From RHLJ01 sp040222455 (GTDB lineage: Bacteria > Bacteroidota > Rhodothermia > Balneolales > Balneolaceae), in contig JAVKDD010000011.1 of the NCBI GenBank assembly GCA_040222455.1, forward strand, positions 372,001-436,000: a stretch of 64,000 nucleotides of DNA, read 5' to 3'. A program made the position numbers and the translations under genes. Shown in pieces: positions 53,191 through 62,912 of this stretch. Position 1 is the stretch's first letter. Each line of letters opens with the position of its first letter. A model generated the notes under the pieces. That model did no database searches and was not told the origin of the DNA. It saw only the letters and a list, made by a program, of their open reading frames with translations.

Positions 53191-54321
53191 TTAAGTCATA
53201 TCTAAGGCTGATACGAAAATGGGTTTTTCTAATAACTCATTTTGATCATGAATATTCATATTTATAAATCTTAACATCAAATCTGCGTTAACTTCTCCTT
53301 TTAATTGATGAAGAAGTCCTAGCTTTTTAGATTTCTTTAGCTGGTTAATTAGGTCAGATTTCGAATCTCCCCAAAGCATTCCAACGTTTATATCAAAAAC
53401 TGCGCAAGCATTCTCCATTAGCTTAAGGATATTGCTACTATCTTTTTCGGAGTTCCATAAATAATCAAAAGCTATAAAGTGTAAATTTCTTGGGTTAAAA
53501 AGTTTTCGAGTAAATGGGAGATATGGAAGTACATGTTGCATAAAGAAACCGCTTAACCCAGAAACCTCTACAATCTCCCAGTTAACGGGTTTACATCTTA
53601 ACCCTGCGATAATCCGCTCGTTTTCTTTCAGAATTAAATAGGTCCCAAGATCGAAAAACTGGTCTTCGAAATAGAAAGAATGGTTTTTATAAAATAATGC
53701 TAGATGATGTCTTACTTCTTCTTTTTCAGAATCTTGAATTATAGAAATAGCAGAGTTTTTTTGGGGATGAAATCGACTAAATAGTAAAGTTGAAATCTTT
53801 CGAGTTGAACGGAATCCCAAACTTTTACAAAGCTCTTTAGAATTAAAATTTTCAGATTCAACAAAAGCATAGAAAGCTGCTTTTTCATTAGACGCAATGA
53901 TAGGTTTTTCAAAATGATTTACAATCTCATCATTAATCAATTTCCTTAAAGGGCTTACACTTTTAGTATTTGTAGGATTAGCTTTAGTTAAACGCTTTTC
54001 ATTTTTCCGAAATGGATTATATACAGATAGATATCTAATGTATAAACTCTTTATTTCTTCATTAGATCCAGAAGTTGATCTTGTTACAACTCCAGTAGTG
54101 CCTAAAACCCGGTCCCTCTTTTTTATTTGAATGAATTCAATATTCTTTTGAGAATTTATTCTCTCCTCTATATTTTTTTGTTGATACCTGATCTTTCCTT
54201 TAGTACCAAAAATAGTATTTTTTAAAAGATCGCGAATTTCAGGAGAGCTCCCTGATTTAGTTACAACCTGCAGTGGTTGGGCTTTAAGATTTCTTTTCAA
54301 AGTATTTTCGGAGGGGGACAT
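53191..54321 (-). CDS. Conserved hypothetical protein, possibly GNAT-like
   Basis: 376 residues, no signal peptide. The centre contains EIKSLYIRYLSVYNPFRKNE (strand-loop of a GNAT-type fold) and a later SLGFRSTRKISTLLFSRFHP, a pattern seen at the end of acetyltransferase domains. The C-terminal half (ILKENERIIAGLRCKPVNWE; AVFDINVGMLWGDSKSDLIN) looks like a second, similar fold. Family not certain and no catalytic residue can be pointed out. It may be a double acyltransferase-like protein. Single gene, divergent from the propeller kinase. Confidence 0.55.
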   Translation of the reverse strand: MSPSENTLKRNLKAQPLQVVTKSGSSPEIRDLLKNTIFGTKGKIRYQQKNIEERINSQKNIEFIQIKKRDRVLGTTGVVTRSTSGSNEEIKSLYIRYLSVYNPFRKNEKRLTKANPTNTKSVSPLRKLINDEIVNHFEKPIIASNEKAAFYAFVESENFNSKELCKSLGFRSTRKISTLLFSRFHPQKNSAISIIQDSEKEEVRHHLALFYKNHSFYFEDQFFDLGTYLILKENERIIAGLRCKPVNWEIVEVSGLSGFFMQHVLPYLPFTRKLFNPRNLHFIAFDYLWNSEKDSSNILKLMENACAVFDINVGMLWGDSKSDLINQLKKSKKLGLLHQLKGEVNADLMLRFINMNIHDQNELLEKPIFVSALDMT

Positions 54322-54454
54322 TAAATAGTCGGTTTAGAAGAAAATTTAGGATCGAAAGTAGCAAAAAAGTAGTACTCTCATCAATTCGTTTTAAGTTTTA
54401 TATTATTTCATTCCAAAAATCTACTATTCTCAAAGTTTTTCCGTTAATTTCACT

Positions 54455-57325
54455 ATGAAGAAAATACTTTTGTGCTTATCAATAATTGCGTTAAGTGTAA
54501 GCAAAAACGTTCTCTCACAAACCTATCCATTCAGAACATATTCGATTCAAGATGGATTAAGTGAATCTGTTGTAAATGATATTTTACAAGATAATGAAGG
54601 TTATTTGTGGTTTGCTACAGGATATGGTTTAAATCGTTTTGATGGAATTAACTTTGAGAATTTCTTTGAAGAAAGCGGTTTAAATCATAGTAAAATACTT
54701 TCACTATTTGAGGCAAAAGATGGAAAAATATGGATTGGTACTGCTCAAGGTGTAAATGTTTTTGAAGATGATAGTATAAGCACTCCAGAATCTTTAATTG
54801 CACTTAGTAGCAGTGAGATTATTAGTATTTATGAGGACAAAGAGGGGCACTTATGGTTTGGAACTGATGGTAACGGAGTTTGGCATTATATTGATGATTC
54901 TCAAGTGATTCTATATTCGACTGCTCAGGGTTTATTAAGTAATCAAGTTAGGGGAATTGTAGAATCTGAAAATGGTGATATATGGCTTGGTACTAGAGGT
55001 GGTCTTACTCAACTAAAAAACGGTAATCTACGAACTTATACAGTAGCAGACGGCTTGCCAGAAAACCGTATTAGGGATTTAAAAATTGATGACCAAGGCT
55101 CTATCTTAATTGCAACTAGAAATGGACTTTCTAAGTTTGATGGAAATTCTTTTCAAAATTTTGGACAGAATAATGAAATGATTGACCCTAAGATTCAAAC
55201 TCTATCTATTGCAGAAGACGGGACTATTTGGTTGGGTACGGAAGGAGGAGTGAGTCGTTTTAGAGATGGGGTTTTTAAAAACTTTAGCTCTGATGAAGGT
55301 CTTTCGAATGATATAGTCTACTCATCAATAGTTGATCGGGAAGGTGATGTTTGGTTTGGTACATTTGGAGGAGGAGTAAGTCTTTTCTTGGGTGATTATT
55401 TTAAAAATTATACAACTGATTCTGGCTTAAGCAATGATTTAGTCACTTCAATGGTAGAAGATGAAAAGGGTACTCTTTGGATTGCTACTTATGGAGGGGG
55501 TATGATGGCATTAAATGATATGGGTTTTAAGTATTTGAGCGTTGTAGATGGGTTACCCGATAACCGAATATATCATCTCGAAAAAGATTCTCAAGACAGA
55601 ATTTGGATTGGAATGAGAGAAGGTCTCTCATTTTTAAAATATGGAAAAATTACCACATTTGAGGAAAACGTGTTTCCATTTAGAAAAATAAGGCATGTGA
55701 TGGAAGCATCAAATGGAGAATTCTGGATAAGTACGGAAGACGAAGGATTAATTAGATTTTTTGAAACAGGGTATGAAGTTTTTGATGAATCGGTTGGTCT
55801 AGCAAGTAACAGTACTAGACGAAGTATTCAAGATAGAGACGGTAATATTTGGGTAGCAACTTATGGTGGCGTTTCTAAGATATCTAGTGATGGGATTGAG
55901 AATTTTTCACTTCAGGAGGGAATTCCAAACAACGGAGTCATGTCAATTTTACTTGATAATCAAGGTACGATATGGATTTCTACCTTTGGTGGTATTGCCT
56001 GGTTCGATGGGGTTCGTTTTGTAGATATTACAGATGAGGATGGTTTACCAGGACGAGTTGCATACTTTATTTCACAGGATGGAAAAGGAAATTTTTGGGT
56101 TGGAACTAATGCAGGTATTGCAAGATTAGATATAAATTTATTTTATAGTGAAAATCGAACTGAGCGAGAGAAAGCAATTCAAGTTTTAACCAGAGAACAA
56201 GGTCTAGTTTCTAATGAAATGAATCTTGGAGCAGTTTATGAAGACAGAAACGGAAATTTTTGGTTTGGCAGTGTAGAAGGTGTAAGTCATTTTAATCCAT
56301 CGGCATATAATGGAAATCAAGTACCACCAAGAATTCATATTTCCCGATTTATAGCTTCAGGTAGTCAATACATGAGTAATGGGGTAGAGTTAACACACGA
56401 TAAAAATTTTATCGAGATCGACTTTATCGGATTAAACTTTACGGCACCAAATCAAGTTACTTATGAGTATAAAATGAGTGGAATTGATCCAGAATGGCAA
56501 CGAACAACATTACGAAGTGCAAAATACCCATCTCTGCCACCTGGTGAATATACATTTAGTGTTCATGCAAAGAATTCGAGTGGTATATGGAGTGAGGAGA
56601 TTGCTGTTGTTCAATTTAAAATAAAATCTCCGTTCTGGATGACATGGTGGTTTTTAATATTTATTGTGGCATCGGTTTTAGGGATTATTTATCTGTTTTA
56701 TCGCAATTACAGATATATGAAAATGGTAGATATTGAGCGAATGAGAGTTAGAATTGCAAGTGATCTTCACGATGATGTAGGTGCTAGTTTAACAGAAATA
56801 GCTTTGCAATCAGATTTTCTTCAAGCCAGTCATGTTGAACCTGAGTTTAAAAATTCTCTAAATCAAATCGGAAAACAGTGCAGACATGTGGTAACAAGCC
56901 TTGATGATATTGTGTGGTCTATTGATGCAAGAAATGATACGTTAGGAGATCTAACTGACAGAATGCAGGATTATATAATAAATGTACTTGAACCAAAGAA
57001 TTTTCGAGTGGTATATGATTTTGGTGAACTTAAAATGGATAACAAACTTCCAGTACCCGTAAAAGAAAACCTATACTTAATTTTTAAAGAAGCAGTAAAC
57101 AATATTGCAAAATATTCGAATGGCGATGAAGTAATCGTAGGAATGAATTCAAAAAATGGAGAGTATGAGTTCAAAATTCACGATAATGGTACTACCGGAA
57201 AAGGAACTAAAAAAACAGGTCACGGATTACGTAACATGGAAATGCGAGCTCAAAGAATTGGAGGATTATTCAACTTTGAGGATAAAAATGGATTTACGGT
57301 AACTTTAAAAGGGAAACTGAATTAA
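54455..57325 (+). CDS. Two-component regulator propeller histidine kinase (Reg_prop/Y_Y_Y/HisKA_3)
   Basis: 956 residues: signal peptide (MKKILLCLSIIALSVSKNVLS); a periplasmic beta-propeller made of about 14 short Reg_prop repeats such as DGLSESVVNDILQDNEGYLW, IWIGTAQGVNVF and VWFGTFGGGVSLF (about 25-610); a Y_Y_Y domain (about 640-725); one membrane helix (about 732-752); a HisKA_3 phosphoacceptor with H772 in IASDLHDDVGASLTEIA; and a HATPase domain (NNIAKYSNGD, GHGLRNMEMRA). The partner regulator gene follows after 10 bases. The ligand sensed is unknown; propeller sensors often detect polysaccharide-derived signals. Confidence 0.95.
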   Translation: MKKILLCLSIIALSVSKNVLSQTYPFRTYSIQDGLSESVVNDILQDNEGYLWFATGYGLNRFDGINFENFFEESGLNHSKILSLFEAKDGKIWIGTAQGVNVFEDDSISTPESLIALSSSEIISIYEDKEGHLWFGTDGNGVWHYIDDSQVILYSTAQGLLSNQVRGIVESENGDIWLGTRGGLTQLKNGNLRTYTVADGLPENRIRDLKIDDQGSILIATRNGLSKFDGNSFQNFGQNNEMIDPKIQTLSIAEDGTIWLGTEGGVSRFRDGVFKNFSSDEGLSNDIVYSSIVDREGDVWFGTFGGGVSLFLGDYFKNYTTDSGLSNDLVTSMVEDEKGTLWIATYGGGMMALNDMGFKYLSVVDGLPDNRIYHLEKDSQDRIWIGMREGLSFLKYGKITTFEENVFPFRKIRHVMEASNGEFWISTEDEGLIRFFETGYEVFDESVGLASNSTRRSIQDRDGNIWVATYGGVSKISSDGIENFSLQEGIPNNGVMSILLDNQGTIWISTFGGIAWFDGVRFVDITDEDGLPGRVAYFISQDGKGNFWVGTNAGIARLDINLFYSENRTEREKAIQVLTREQGLVSNEMNLGAVYEDRNGNFWFGSVEGVSHFNPSAYNGNQVPPRIHISRFIASGSQYMSNGVELTHDKNFIEIDFIGLNFTAPNQVTYEYKMSGIDPEWQRTTLRSAKYPSLPPGEYTFSVHAKNSSGIWSEEIAVVQFKIKSPFWMTWWFLIFIVASVLGIIYLFYRNYRYMKMVDIERMRVRIASDLHDDVGASLTEIALQSDFLQASHVEPEFKNSLNQIGKQCRHVVTSLDDIVWSIDARNDTLGDLTDRMQDYIINVLEPKNFRVVYDFGELKMDNKLPVPVKENLYLIFKEAVNNIAKYSNGDEVIVGMNSKNGEYEFKIHDNGTTGKGTKKTGHGLRNMEMRAQRIGGLFNFEDKNGFTVTLKGKLN

Positions 57326-57335
57326 TGGAGACTAT

Positions 57336-57968
57336 ATGGCAATTGTAGGAATTGTAGAAGACAATAAAAAAATTAGAGATTTAATTCAGCGGTATCTTGA
57401 TATGCAGGAGAGTTTAGAATGTCCGGTAGCTACTGATACAGTAGAAGAAATGTTGGATTTTTTGGAAGAACACCAACATCCGGATGTATTACTAATGGAT
57501 ATCCAACTTCCCGGGATGTCGGGGATAAAGGGGATGGAAATTATCAAATCCAAATATCCTGAAATTAATATCATCATGCTCACAATCTATCATGATTCTC
57601 ATAAGATTTTTGATTCTCTTAAAGCAGGTGCTTCTGGTTATTTGCTAAAGCATACCTCACTGCCGGAAATAAAGGAAGCAGTAGAAGACTTATTGAAAGG
57701 AGGAGCTCCAATGTCTCCGCAAATTGCTCGAAAAGTAATTACACATTTTAATGAACAAGCTCCGAAGAAAAATGAAAATAGTATGCTTACTTCACGAGAA
57801 CAAGATATTGTAAATGGACTTGTAGATGGACTAAGTTATAAAATGATTGCTGATCGTTTTGATATTTCTATAGATACAGTTAGAGCTCATATTAGAAATA
57901 TCTACAAAAAACTACATGTGAATTCAAAAGCTGAGGTAATTGCAAAGTCGTTGAGAGGTGAGATATGA
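57336..57968 (+). CDS. LuxR/NarL-type response regulator
   Basis: 210 residues: a receiver with acidic pocket E8 D9, phospho-acceptor D55 in VLLMDIQLPGMSG, T in MLTIYH and K in LLKHTS, then an output domain LTSREQDIVNGLVDGLSYKM and IADRFDISIDTVRAHIRNIY with the LuxR helix-turn-helix. It is phosphorylated by the propeller kinase encoded just upstream and binds target promoters. Co-transcribed with it, 10 bases apart. Confidence 0.95.
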   Translation: MAIVGIVEDNKKIRDLIQRYLDMQESLECPVATDTVEEMLDFLEEHQHPDVLLMDIQLPGMSGIKGMEIIKSKYPEINIIMLTIYHDSHKIFDSLKAGASGYLLKHTSLPEIKEAVEDLLKGGAPMSPQIARKVITHFNEQAPKKNENSMLTSREQDIVNGLVDGLSYKMIADRFDISIDTVRAHIRNIYKKLHVNSKAEVIAKSLRGEI

Positions 57969-58054
57969 CATTACTAACATCATCATGTTATATAATCTCT
58001 AGAATCTAATTATGATTTTAAAATTGTAAAAAGAAATAGACTAAAGGAGTCAAC

Positions 58055-59344
58055 ATGAAAGCCCCAAAAAATATTCTCGGAATCACCATTGCAACACTCT
58101 CGCTTTTTTTTACTGGGTGCTACACACAGTTACAAACTACCGATACCTTTACCAGGTCAACTCAAAAAGCTTCAGACACCTACTATTCTTGGGGCGATGA
58201 TAATGAACAAGCTGAAGCTGGGTATAATTGGAGCGAAGAGCCTCAAACTTCAAAACCATATACTTTAGTTGCAGAAGAAGAGCCTTATGAAGAAGAATAT
58301 GTTGATGAAGGAGTTGTTTATGAAGAAGATCTAGATGCTGCAGGACTTTATTATAAAGATTATGAAACTGAGCAATGGTATGAAGATAATTATGCAGATA
58401 AAATGTACTGGGAAGGTTATGATGACGGATATGTAGATGGATATAGAGACTCAAATTATGATCGCTATAGCTGGTCTAGTTACGGTTATTATCAACGACC
58501 ATTTTATTCACGGTTTGGGTGGAGAGCAGGTTTTGGAAATTTTGGTTGGTATTCTAATTGGGGATGGTACAATTCTCATTATGCCTGGGGTGGATATAGA
58601 TATCCATTATACTGGGATTATTATGACTATGGTTACTATGGTTGGGGTTATCATAATACAGCAATATTTGTCTATAACGATTATCACCGAACAAATACAA
58701 GAAATACAAGACCAAGAAGTACAGGTCTCTACTCAAAAGAAAATGGTGCTAATGCAATTACAGGAAATAGAACACGTACTGGAAGAACTGGAAATACTTC
58801 AATAACTCGTACTGGTGGTAATTCAACTACTGGAATTACCAGAACTGGTACAACTTCAACTGGAACAAGATATACTGGAAGAACTAGTGGAAATACAACC
58901 GGTAGATCTACAGGTACATCAACCGTTCGAAAAACTAGAACAAACTCAACTGGATCTAGTGTGGGACGAACCAGATCTTTAGGTACTGGATCATCAACCG
59001 TTGGTAGTACAGGAAGAACACGAACTAACACTATAGGAACGGTAAGAAGTACACGCACCAGAAGTTTGAGTTCATCTTCTATTAGATCTATTGGAAGTTC
59101 AATTCGTTCTAAAAGTTCAGGTAATAGCACCATTCGCAGAAATACTGCAGTTCGGAGCAACACCTCAAAAACAAATATTAGAACCAGATCTTCGAATACA
59201 AGTTCAAGAAGTTCTGCGGTAAGAACTAGTTCTTCAAATAGAAGTAGTTCTTCATCAAAAGCAGTTCGAAGTAGTAGTAGCTCTTCAAAATCATCTTCTG
59301 GGACACGCAGTTCTTCTAGTAGTAGATCAAAGAGAAAAAACTAA
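58055..59344 (+). CDS. Three-zone lipoprotein with acidic, aromatic and basic low-complexity regions
   Basis: 429 residues. Lipobox LFFTGC with Cys at about 22, so probably lipid-anchored. Zones: about 50-120 is acidic (EEEPYEEEYVDEGVVYEEDL); about 110-210 is aromatic, rich in Y/W/G/D (YEGYDDGYVDGYRD-like; GWYSNWGWYNSHYAWGGYRY); about 225-429 is a long basic and Ser/Thr/Gly/Arg stretch (TGRTGNTSITRTGG, SSSSKAVRSSSSSSKSSSG). There is no catalytic domain. The composition suggests an outer-surface polyelectrolyte, self-assembling or DNA/RNA-binding lipoprotein. It shares its surroundings with the porin downstream (27 bases apart). Confidence 0.75.
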   Translation: MKAPKNILGITIATLSLFFTGCYTQLQTTDTFTRSTQKASDTYYSWGDDNEQAEAGYNWSEEPQTSKPYTLVAEEEPYEEEYVDEGVVYEEDLDAAGLYYKDYETEQWYEDNYADKMYWEGYDDGYVDGYRDSNYDRYSWSSYGYYQRPFYSRFGWRAGFGNFGWYSNWGWYNSHYAWGGYRYPLYWDYYDYGYYGWGYHNTAIFVYNDYHRTNTRNTRPRSTGLYSKENGANAITGNRTRTGRTGNTSITRTGGNSTTGITRTGTTSTGTRYTGRTSGNTTGRSTGTSTVRKTRTNSTGSSVGRTRSLGTGSSTVGSTGRTRTNTIGTVRSTRTRSLSSSSIRSIGSSIRSKSSGNSTIRRNTAVRSNTSKTNIRTRSSNTSSRSSAVRTSSSNRSSSSSKAVRSSSSSSKSSSGTRSSSSSRSKRKN

Positions 59345-59371
59345 GTCAAATAATCTACAGAATTAACTTCA

Positions 59372-60901
59372 ATGAAGAGTATATCAATCATTCTCTTAAT
59401 GGTAGGGGTACTTGCTCCAGCCTCTGCTATAGCTCAAGATGGACAGAATTCCATACTTTATTCTAGCATGGCCCAGCAATTCATCGGCTCTAACATCAAT
59501 GGAGATGCGAACGCTAATTTACTACCATCGGTTGCAACTCAAAATGGATTCGGAAGTTATTTAGACAACCCAGCCAGTATGGCTCTTATTAATATGAGCT
59601 ATTTTAATACAGGCTTTGTTCGTAATTATGCCGAGCAAAGCAATAGTTATTTGGATACTGGTTCTTCATTCGATAACTCAAATACAAAATTTGGAAATAT
59701 TGGACTTGTTTATTCAGTGCCTACAAATCAAGGTAGCATGGTTGTGGGCGGTGGATATACCTTAAGTAATCAAATTAATCGCACTAACACTTTGGGTACT
59801 TATAATACTAGAAGTACTATTACAGATGCGTTTAAGGATGATGATAGTGGTTATAATAATATTGCTTTTGAAACTTACGCAATTGACTATGCCGACGACG
59901 AGCAAACTTCACTGGAATCAATTTTTAGGATTGGTTTTGATCCTGGAGATTTTTTAGGGATTCGTCAAGATGCAGAGATAAGACAAAGAGGAACAATAGG
60001 TGAATATTCAATTTTCCTTGCTACTGAAATTCAAAAAAACCTTTTTATAGGAGCATCACTTGGTTTTAAGTATGGAAACTATTCCTACGAACGTAAATTT
60101 CAGGAATGGGATGAAAATAATGTATATGATGGAGCTTTTATTCCTGGTGAGGATGGTGATACTGATGTCTTTGATATTTTAGTGGAAGATAAAATTACTT
60201 CAGAAATAGTAGGTGCTAATTTTAATGCTGGAATTATTTACAAAATTAACCCAAAATTCAATATTGGTGCCAGTATTAAAATCCCATCAAAAATGATTAT
60301 TACAGAGGAATTTAACTCATCAATAAGTACTACCCTTGACGAAGATCCACTTATCTATTTTGATGAATTCAACGGTGAATTTAGTTATTCTATTCGAAAT
60401 CCAGGTCAGTTAAACATTGGAATGGCTATAGAGAATGTTGCTGGATTTACGATTTCACTCGCCTCCGAATTTATTGATTACCGAAATACAAGTATAGACT
60501 TAACAAGAGATTCAGAATTGTCTTTTAGCGATATAGTATCTCTAAGAGAACAAGAAGAGGTTTTTGATAGTGTATTTTCAGCAGATTATAAACTGGTAAA
60601 TAATCTTAAACTAGGATTGAAATACAAATCTAAAACCGGATTTGAAATGAGAGGGGGCATGAATTATCTGCCTGGAAAAAGTTCAAACTATAATGCTGAT
60701 CGAATTGTTATTTCCGGAGGTTTGGGGATTCCTTTATCCAGAGAAGTGTATCTGGATTTAAGTACGCAATATACAGGTTGGAACGACCGTTCTATTCTAT
60801 ATGAATATACCGACTCTCAAACGGGTCAAGAGAGATTTGAGAGTATCGATGAAACCATAAGTCAGATTAATTTCATGGTTGGTATAAAGTATAGGTTTTA
60901 G
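59372..60901 (+). CDS. FadL/OmpP1-like outer membrane protein
   Basis: 509 residues with a signal peptide (MKSISIILLMVGVLAPASAIA). The body has long alternating beta-strands such as GNIGLVYSVPTNQGSMVVGG, LFIGASLGFKYGNYSYERKF and FNIGASIKIPSKMIITEEF, and it ends with IKYRF, a terminal aromatic as needed for barrel insertion. The N-terminal NPASMALINMSYFNTGF resembles the hatch segment of the FadL/TodX or OmpP1 transporters for hydrophobic compounds. It could be a long-chain substrate or heme-type channel; specificity unknown. Follows the low-complexity lipoprotein. Confidence 0.82.
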   Translation: MKSISIILLMVGVLAPASAIAQDGQNSILYSSMAQQFIGSNINGDANANLLPSVATQNGFGSYLDNPASMALINMSYFNTGFVRNYAEQSNSYLDTGSSFDNSNTKFGNIGLVYSVPTNQGSMVVGGGYTLSNQINRTNTLGTYNTRSTITDAFKDDDSGYNNIAFETYAIDYADDEQTSLESIFRIGFDPGDFLGIRQDAEIRQRGTIGEYSIFLATEIQKNLFIGASLGFKYGNYSYERKFQEWDENNVYDGAFIPGEDGDTDVFDILVEDKITSEIVGANFNAGIIYKINPKFNIGASIKIPSKMIITEEFNSSISTTLDEDPLIYFDEFNGEFSYSIRNPGQLNIGMAIENVAGFTISLASEFIDYRNTSIDLTRDSELSFSDIVSLREQEEVFDSVFSADYKLVNNLKLGLKYKSKTGFEMRGGMNYLPGKSSNYNADRIVISGGLGIPLSREVYLDLSTQYTGWNDRSILYEYTDSQTGQERFESIDETISQINFMVGIKYRF

Positions 60902-60940
60902 AATTATTGATTAATCCCCAAAACCTCCGTAGTTAGTTTT

Positions 60941-60975
60941 AAGAGAAGGCCTTTTGATCGAGACCTTCTCTTTTA
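60941..60975. terminator. Terminator between porin and corA
   Basis: The arms AAGAGAAGG (60941-60949) and CCTTCTCTT (60964-60972) with an extended loop stem are followed by Ts. It lies between the convergent porin and corA genes. Confidence 0.85.
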
Positions 60976-60976
60976 A

Positions 60977-62062
60977 TTAGAGCCATTTTTTCTTCCTGAA
61001 ATAGAAAATCATTCCAATAGTGGCGATTATCATAAATCCCCAAACTATAGGATAACTCCACTTCCATTGCAATTCTGGCATATTTTCAAAATTCATACCA
61101 TAAATTCCAGCTATAAATGTAAGTGGAATAAAAATTGTAGCAATGATAGTAAGTACTTTCATTACCTCGTTCATCTTATTACTGATATTTGTCATATACA
61201 TGTCATGGAGACCAGAAACCAGTTCTCTGTTATTGTCAAGATTATCAATAATTTGAACAGTATGATCGTATACATCTCTTAAGAAAAGCTTGGTTTCATC
61301 AGCAATAAAAGGAGAATCATCCCTTAGCATAGAATTCATATTATCACGTAAAGGCCAGGCGTTTTTTCGGAATTGAATAAGTTGTCTGCGAGTTTGGTGA
61401 ATATCAGAAAGGGTATCATCATCATTTGTAGACCAAAGTACATCTTCAATTTCTTCGATTTTATTATTGATGGTTTCTAGTACTTCGAAATAGTAATCAA
61501 TAATTATATCCATAAGTGCATATGCCATATAATCTGGACCACCTTTTCTCATTCTTGTATTTTCAACTTCTAGTCGTTCTTTAATAGGTAAAAATATTTT
61601 TCGTTCAGATTCCTGAAATGAAAAGATAAATTTATCATTGAACACAAAGCTTACTTGTTCTTGCTGTAATTGATCATCCTCGAAGTACATCATTTTAAGA
61701 ACTACAAATATCTGTTGCCCATAATCCTCAATTTTAGGTCGTTGATTTGTGTTTAGAATGTCTTCCTGAATAAGAGGGTGAAATTCAAATCGATCCCAAA
61801 GTTGTTTTAGTTTAGATATATCATGTAAACCTCTTACTTGCACCCATGTAGGATTAGTTGTATCAACAAAAGGTTGACATTCTTCTACAGTTTGAATTCT
61901 CTTATTTGTAAGATGATCTATTCCATAATCATGAATATCAATGGTAACTTCTTCAGTTTTTTTAATTCCAATATGAGCAAGTGTACCAGGAGCACTTCCT
62001 ACTTTCTTAGTTGCAAAAACTGATTTAATTCTCTTAGGGATAAGCTTTTTTCTAATACTCAT
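60977..62062 (-). CDS. corA: CorA-family magnesium/cobalt transporter
   Basis: Pentameric divalent-cation channel. 361 residues: a long cytoplasmic alpha/beta and coiled part (QPFVDTTNPTWVQVRGLHDI at about 64; ILNTNQRPKIEDYGQQIFVV), then two membrane helices at the C terminus; the first ends with the selectivity motif GMN (IYGMNFENMPEL) and the second ends FYFRKKKWL. Family length and layout fit. Single gene, with a terminator on each side. Confidence 0.96.
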   Translation of the reverse strand: MSIRKKLIPKRIKSVFATKKVGSAPGTLAHIGIKKTEEVTIDIHDYGIDHLTNKRIQTVEECQPFVDTTNPTWVQVRGLHDISKLKQLWDRFEFHPLIQEDILNTNQRPKIEDYGQQIFVVLKMMYFEDDQLQQEQVSFVFNDKFIFSFQESERKIFLPIKERLEVENTRMRKGGPDYMAYALMDIIIDYYFEVLETINNKIEEIEDVLWSTNDDDTLSDIHQTRRQLIQFRKNAWPLRDNMNSMLRDDSPFIADETKLFLRDVYDHTVQIIDNLDNNRELVSGLHDMYMTNISNKMNEVMKVLTIIATIFIPLTFIAGIYGMNFENMPELQWKWSYPIVWGFMIIATIGMIFYFRKKKWL

Positions 62063-62091
62063 GGTTACGTTATATTAATTCAATCGAAAGT

Positions 62092-62132
62092 AAGCAAAAA
62101 AAAGCCCTGTACATAAAACATGTACAGGGCTT
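62092..62132 (-). terminator. Terminator after the OmpA lipoprotein gene
   Basis: The 13-base perfect arms AAGCCCTGTACAT (62102-62114) and ATGTACAGGGCTT (62120-62132) are followed on the minus strand by eight Ts. Classic terminator for the leftward ompA-type gene. Confidence 0.9.
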
Positions 62133-62146
62133 AGAAAAAGTATTAT

Positions 62147-62821
62147 TTATTCTATTTCGCCTTTTTCAGCAGCTTCTTTTAATTTTTCGTTGGCCCAAAT
62201 AGCAACTTCAACTCGTCTGTTTTCGGCTCTTCCTTCAGCAGTTTCGTTAGTAGAAACCGGATCTTCCTCACCGTAACCTGTAATAGTCATTCGAGTAGCA
62301 TCAACTCCTGTGAAAGCTGCAAATTCGGCTACTGATTTAGCACGTTCTTCTGAAAGTTTAAGATTGTATTCATCACTCCCAGAAGAGTCTGTGTAGCCTG
62401 CAAACATTACATTTGTGTCTTCATATTTTTGTAAAATTTCAGAAAGTTTAGCTATTTCTTCTTTTGAGACATCATTTAGTTCTGAAGAATTAAATGCGAA
62501 TAGTATTCCTGAGTCAAAGGTGATTTTGATTCCTTCGCCCACACGCTCTACTTTTGCTCCTTCAAGATCTTCTTCCAGTTCCCGAGATTGTCGGTCCATA
62601 TAATTACCAATGGCTGCACCTGATGCACCTCCAACAGCTGCACCTACAATTGCTCCGGTTGTTGTATTGCCAGCTGCTTTACCGATAATTGCTCCTGCTA
62701 ATGCACCAGCACTTGCACCAATTACAGTTCCTTTTGCAGTTTTACTAATAGTATCACAGCCTGAAATTGCAAGTGTCGAAATAAGAATAACTGTAAATAG
62801 TTTTATAGATATTGATTTCAT
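62147..62821 (-). CDS. OmpA-family outer membrane lipoprotein (YiaD-like)
   Basis: 224 residues. Lipobox AISGC (Cys at about 22). A glycine-zipper region (GASAGALAGAIIGKAAG; GAIVGAAVGGASGAAIG) inserts in the outer membrane, and an OmpA C-terminal peptidoglycan-binding domain follows (ILFAFNSSELNDVSKEEIAK; FAGYTDSSGSDEYNLKLSEE; ENRRVEVAIW), with the diaminopimelate-binding D and R. It should tie the outer membrane to the cell wall. Single gene. Confidence 0.92.
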   Translation of the reverse strand: MKSISIKLFTVILISTLAISGCDTISKTAKGTVIGASAGALAGAIIGKAAGNTTTGAIVGAAVGGASGAAIGNYMDRQSRELEEDLEGAKVERVGEGIKITFDSGILFAFNSSELNDVSKEEIAKLSEILQKYEDTNVMFAGYTDSSGSDEYNLKLSEERAKSVAEFAAFTGVDATRMTITGYGEEDPVSTNETAEGRAENRRVEVAIWANEKLKEAAEKGEIE

Positions 62822-62912
62822 AGTATTGAGTTAGTTAAATTTCTTTTTTTAATGTACTTATTAATTTTAAGTTCCTCATGTTAATATAGTATTTCTTACA
62901 GGTTAGATTTTT

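Noticed and set aside
58437..58805. Plus-strand 122-codon frame inside the lipoprotein gene
   Set aside because: A shifted-frame shadow of the Y/W/G-rich region, isoleucine-rich with no start signal.
58729..59163. Long antisense reading frame (144 codons, rich in V/L/P) opposite the Ser/Thr/Arg-rich lipoprotein
   Set aside because: It is the mirror of a low-complexity repeat on the other strand: ACT/AGT/AGA codons read backwards give a V/L/P-rich open frame. No start context.
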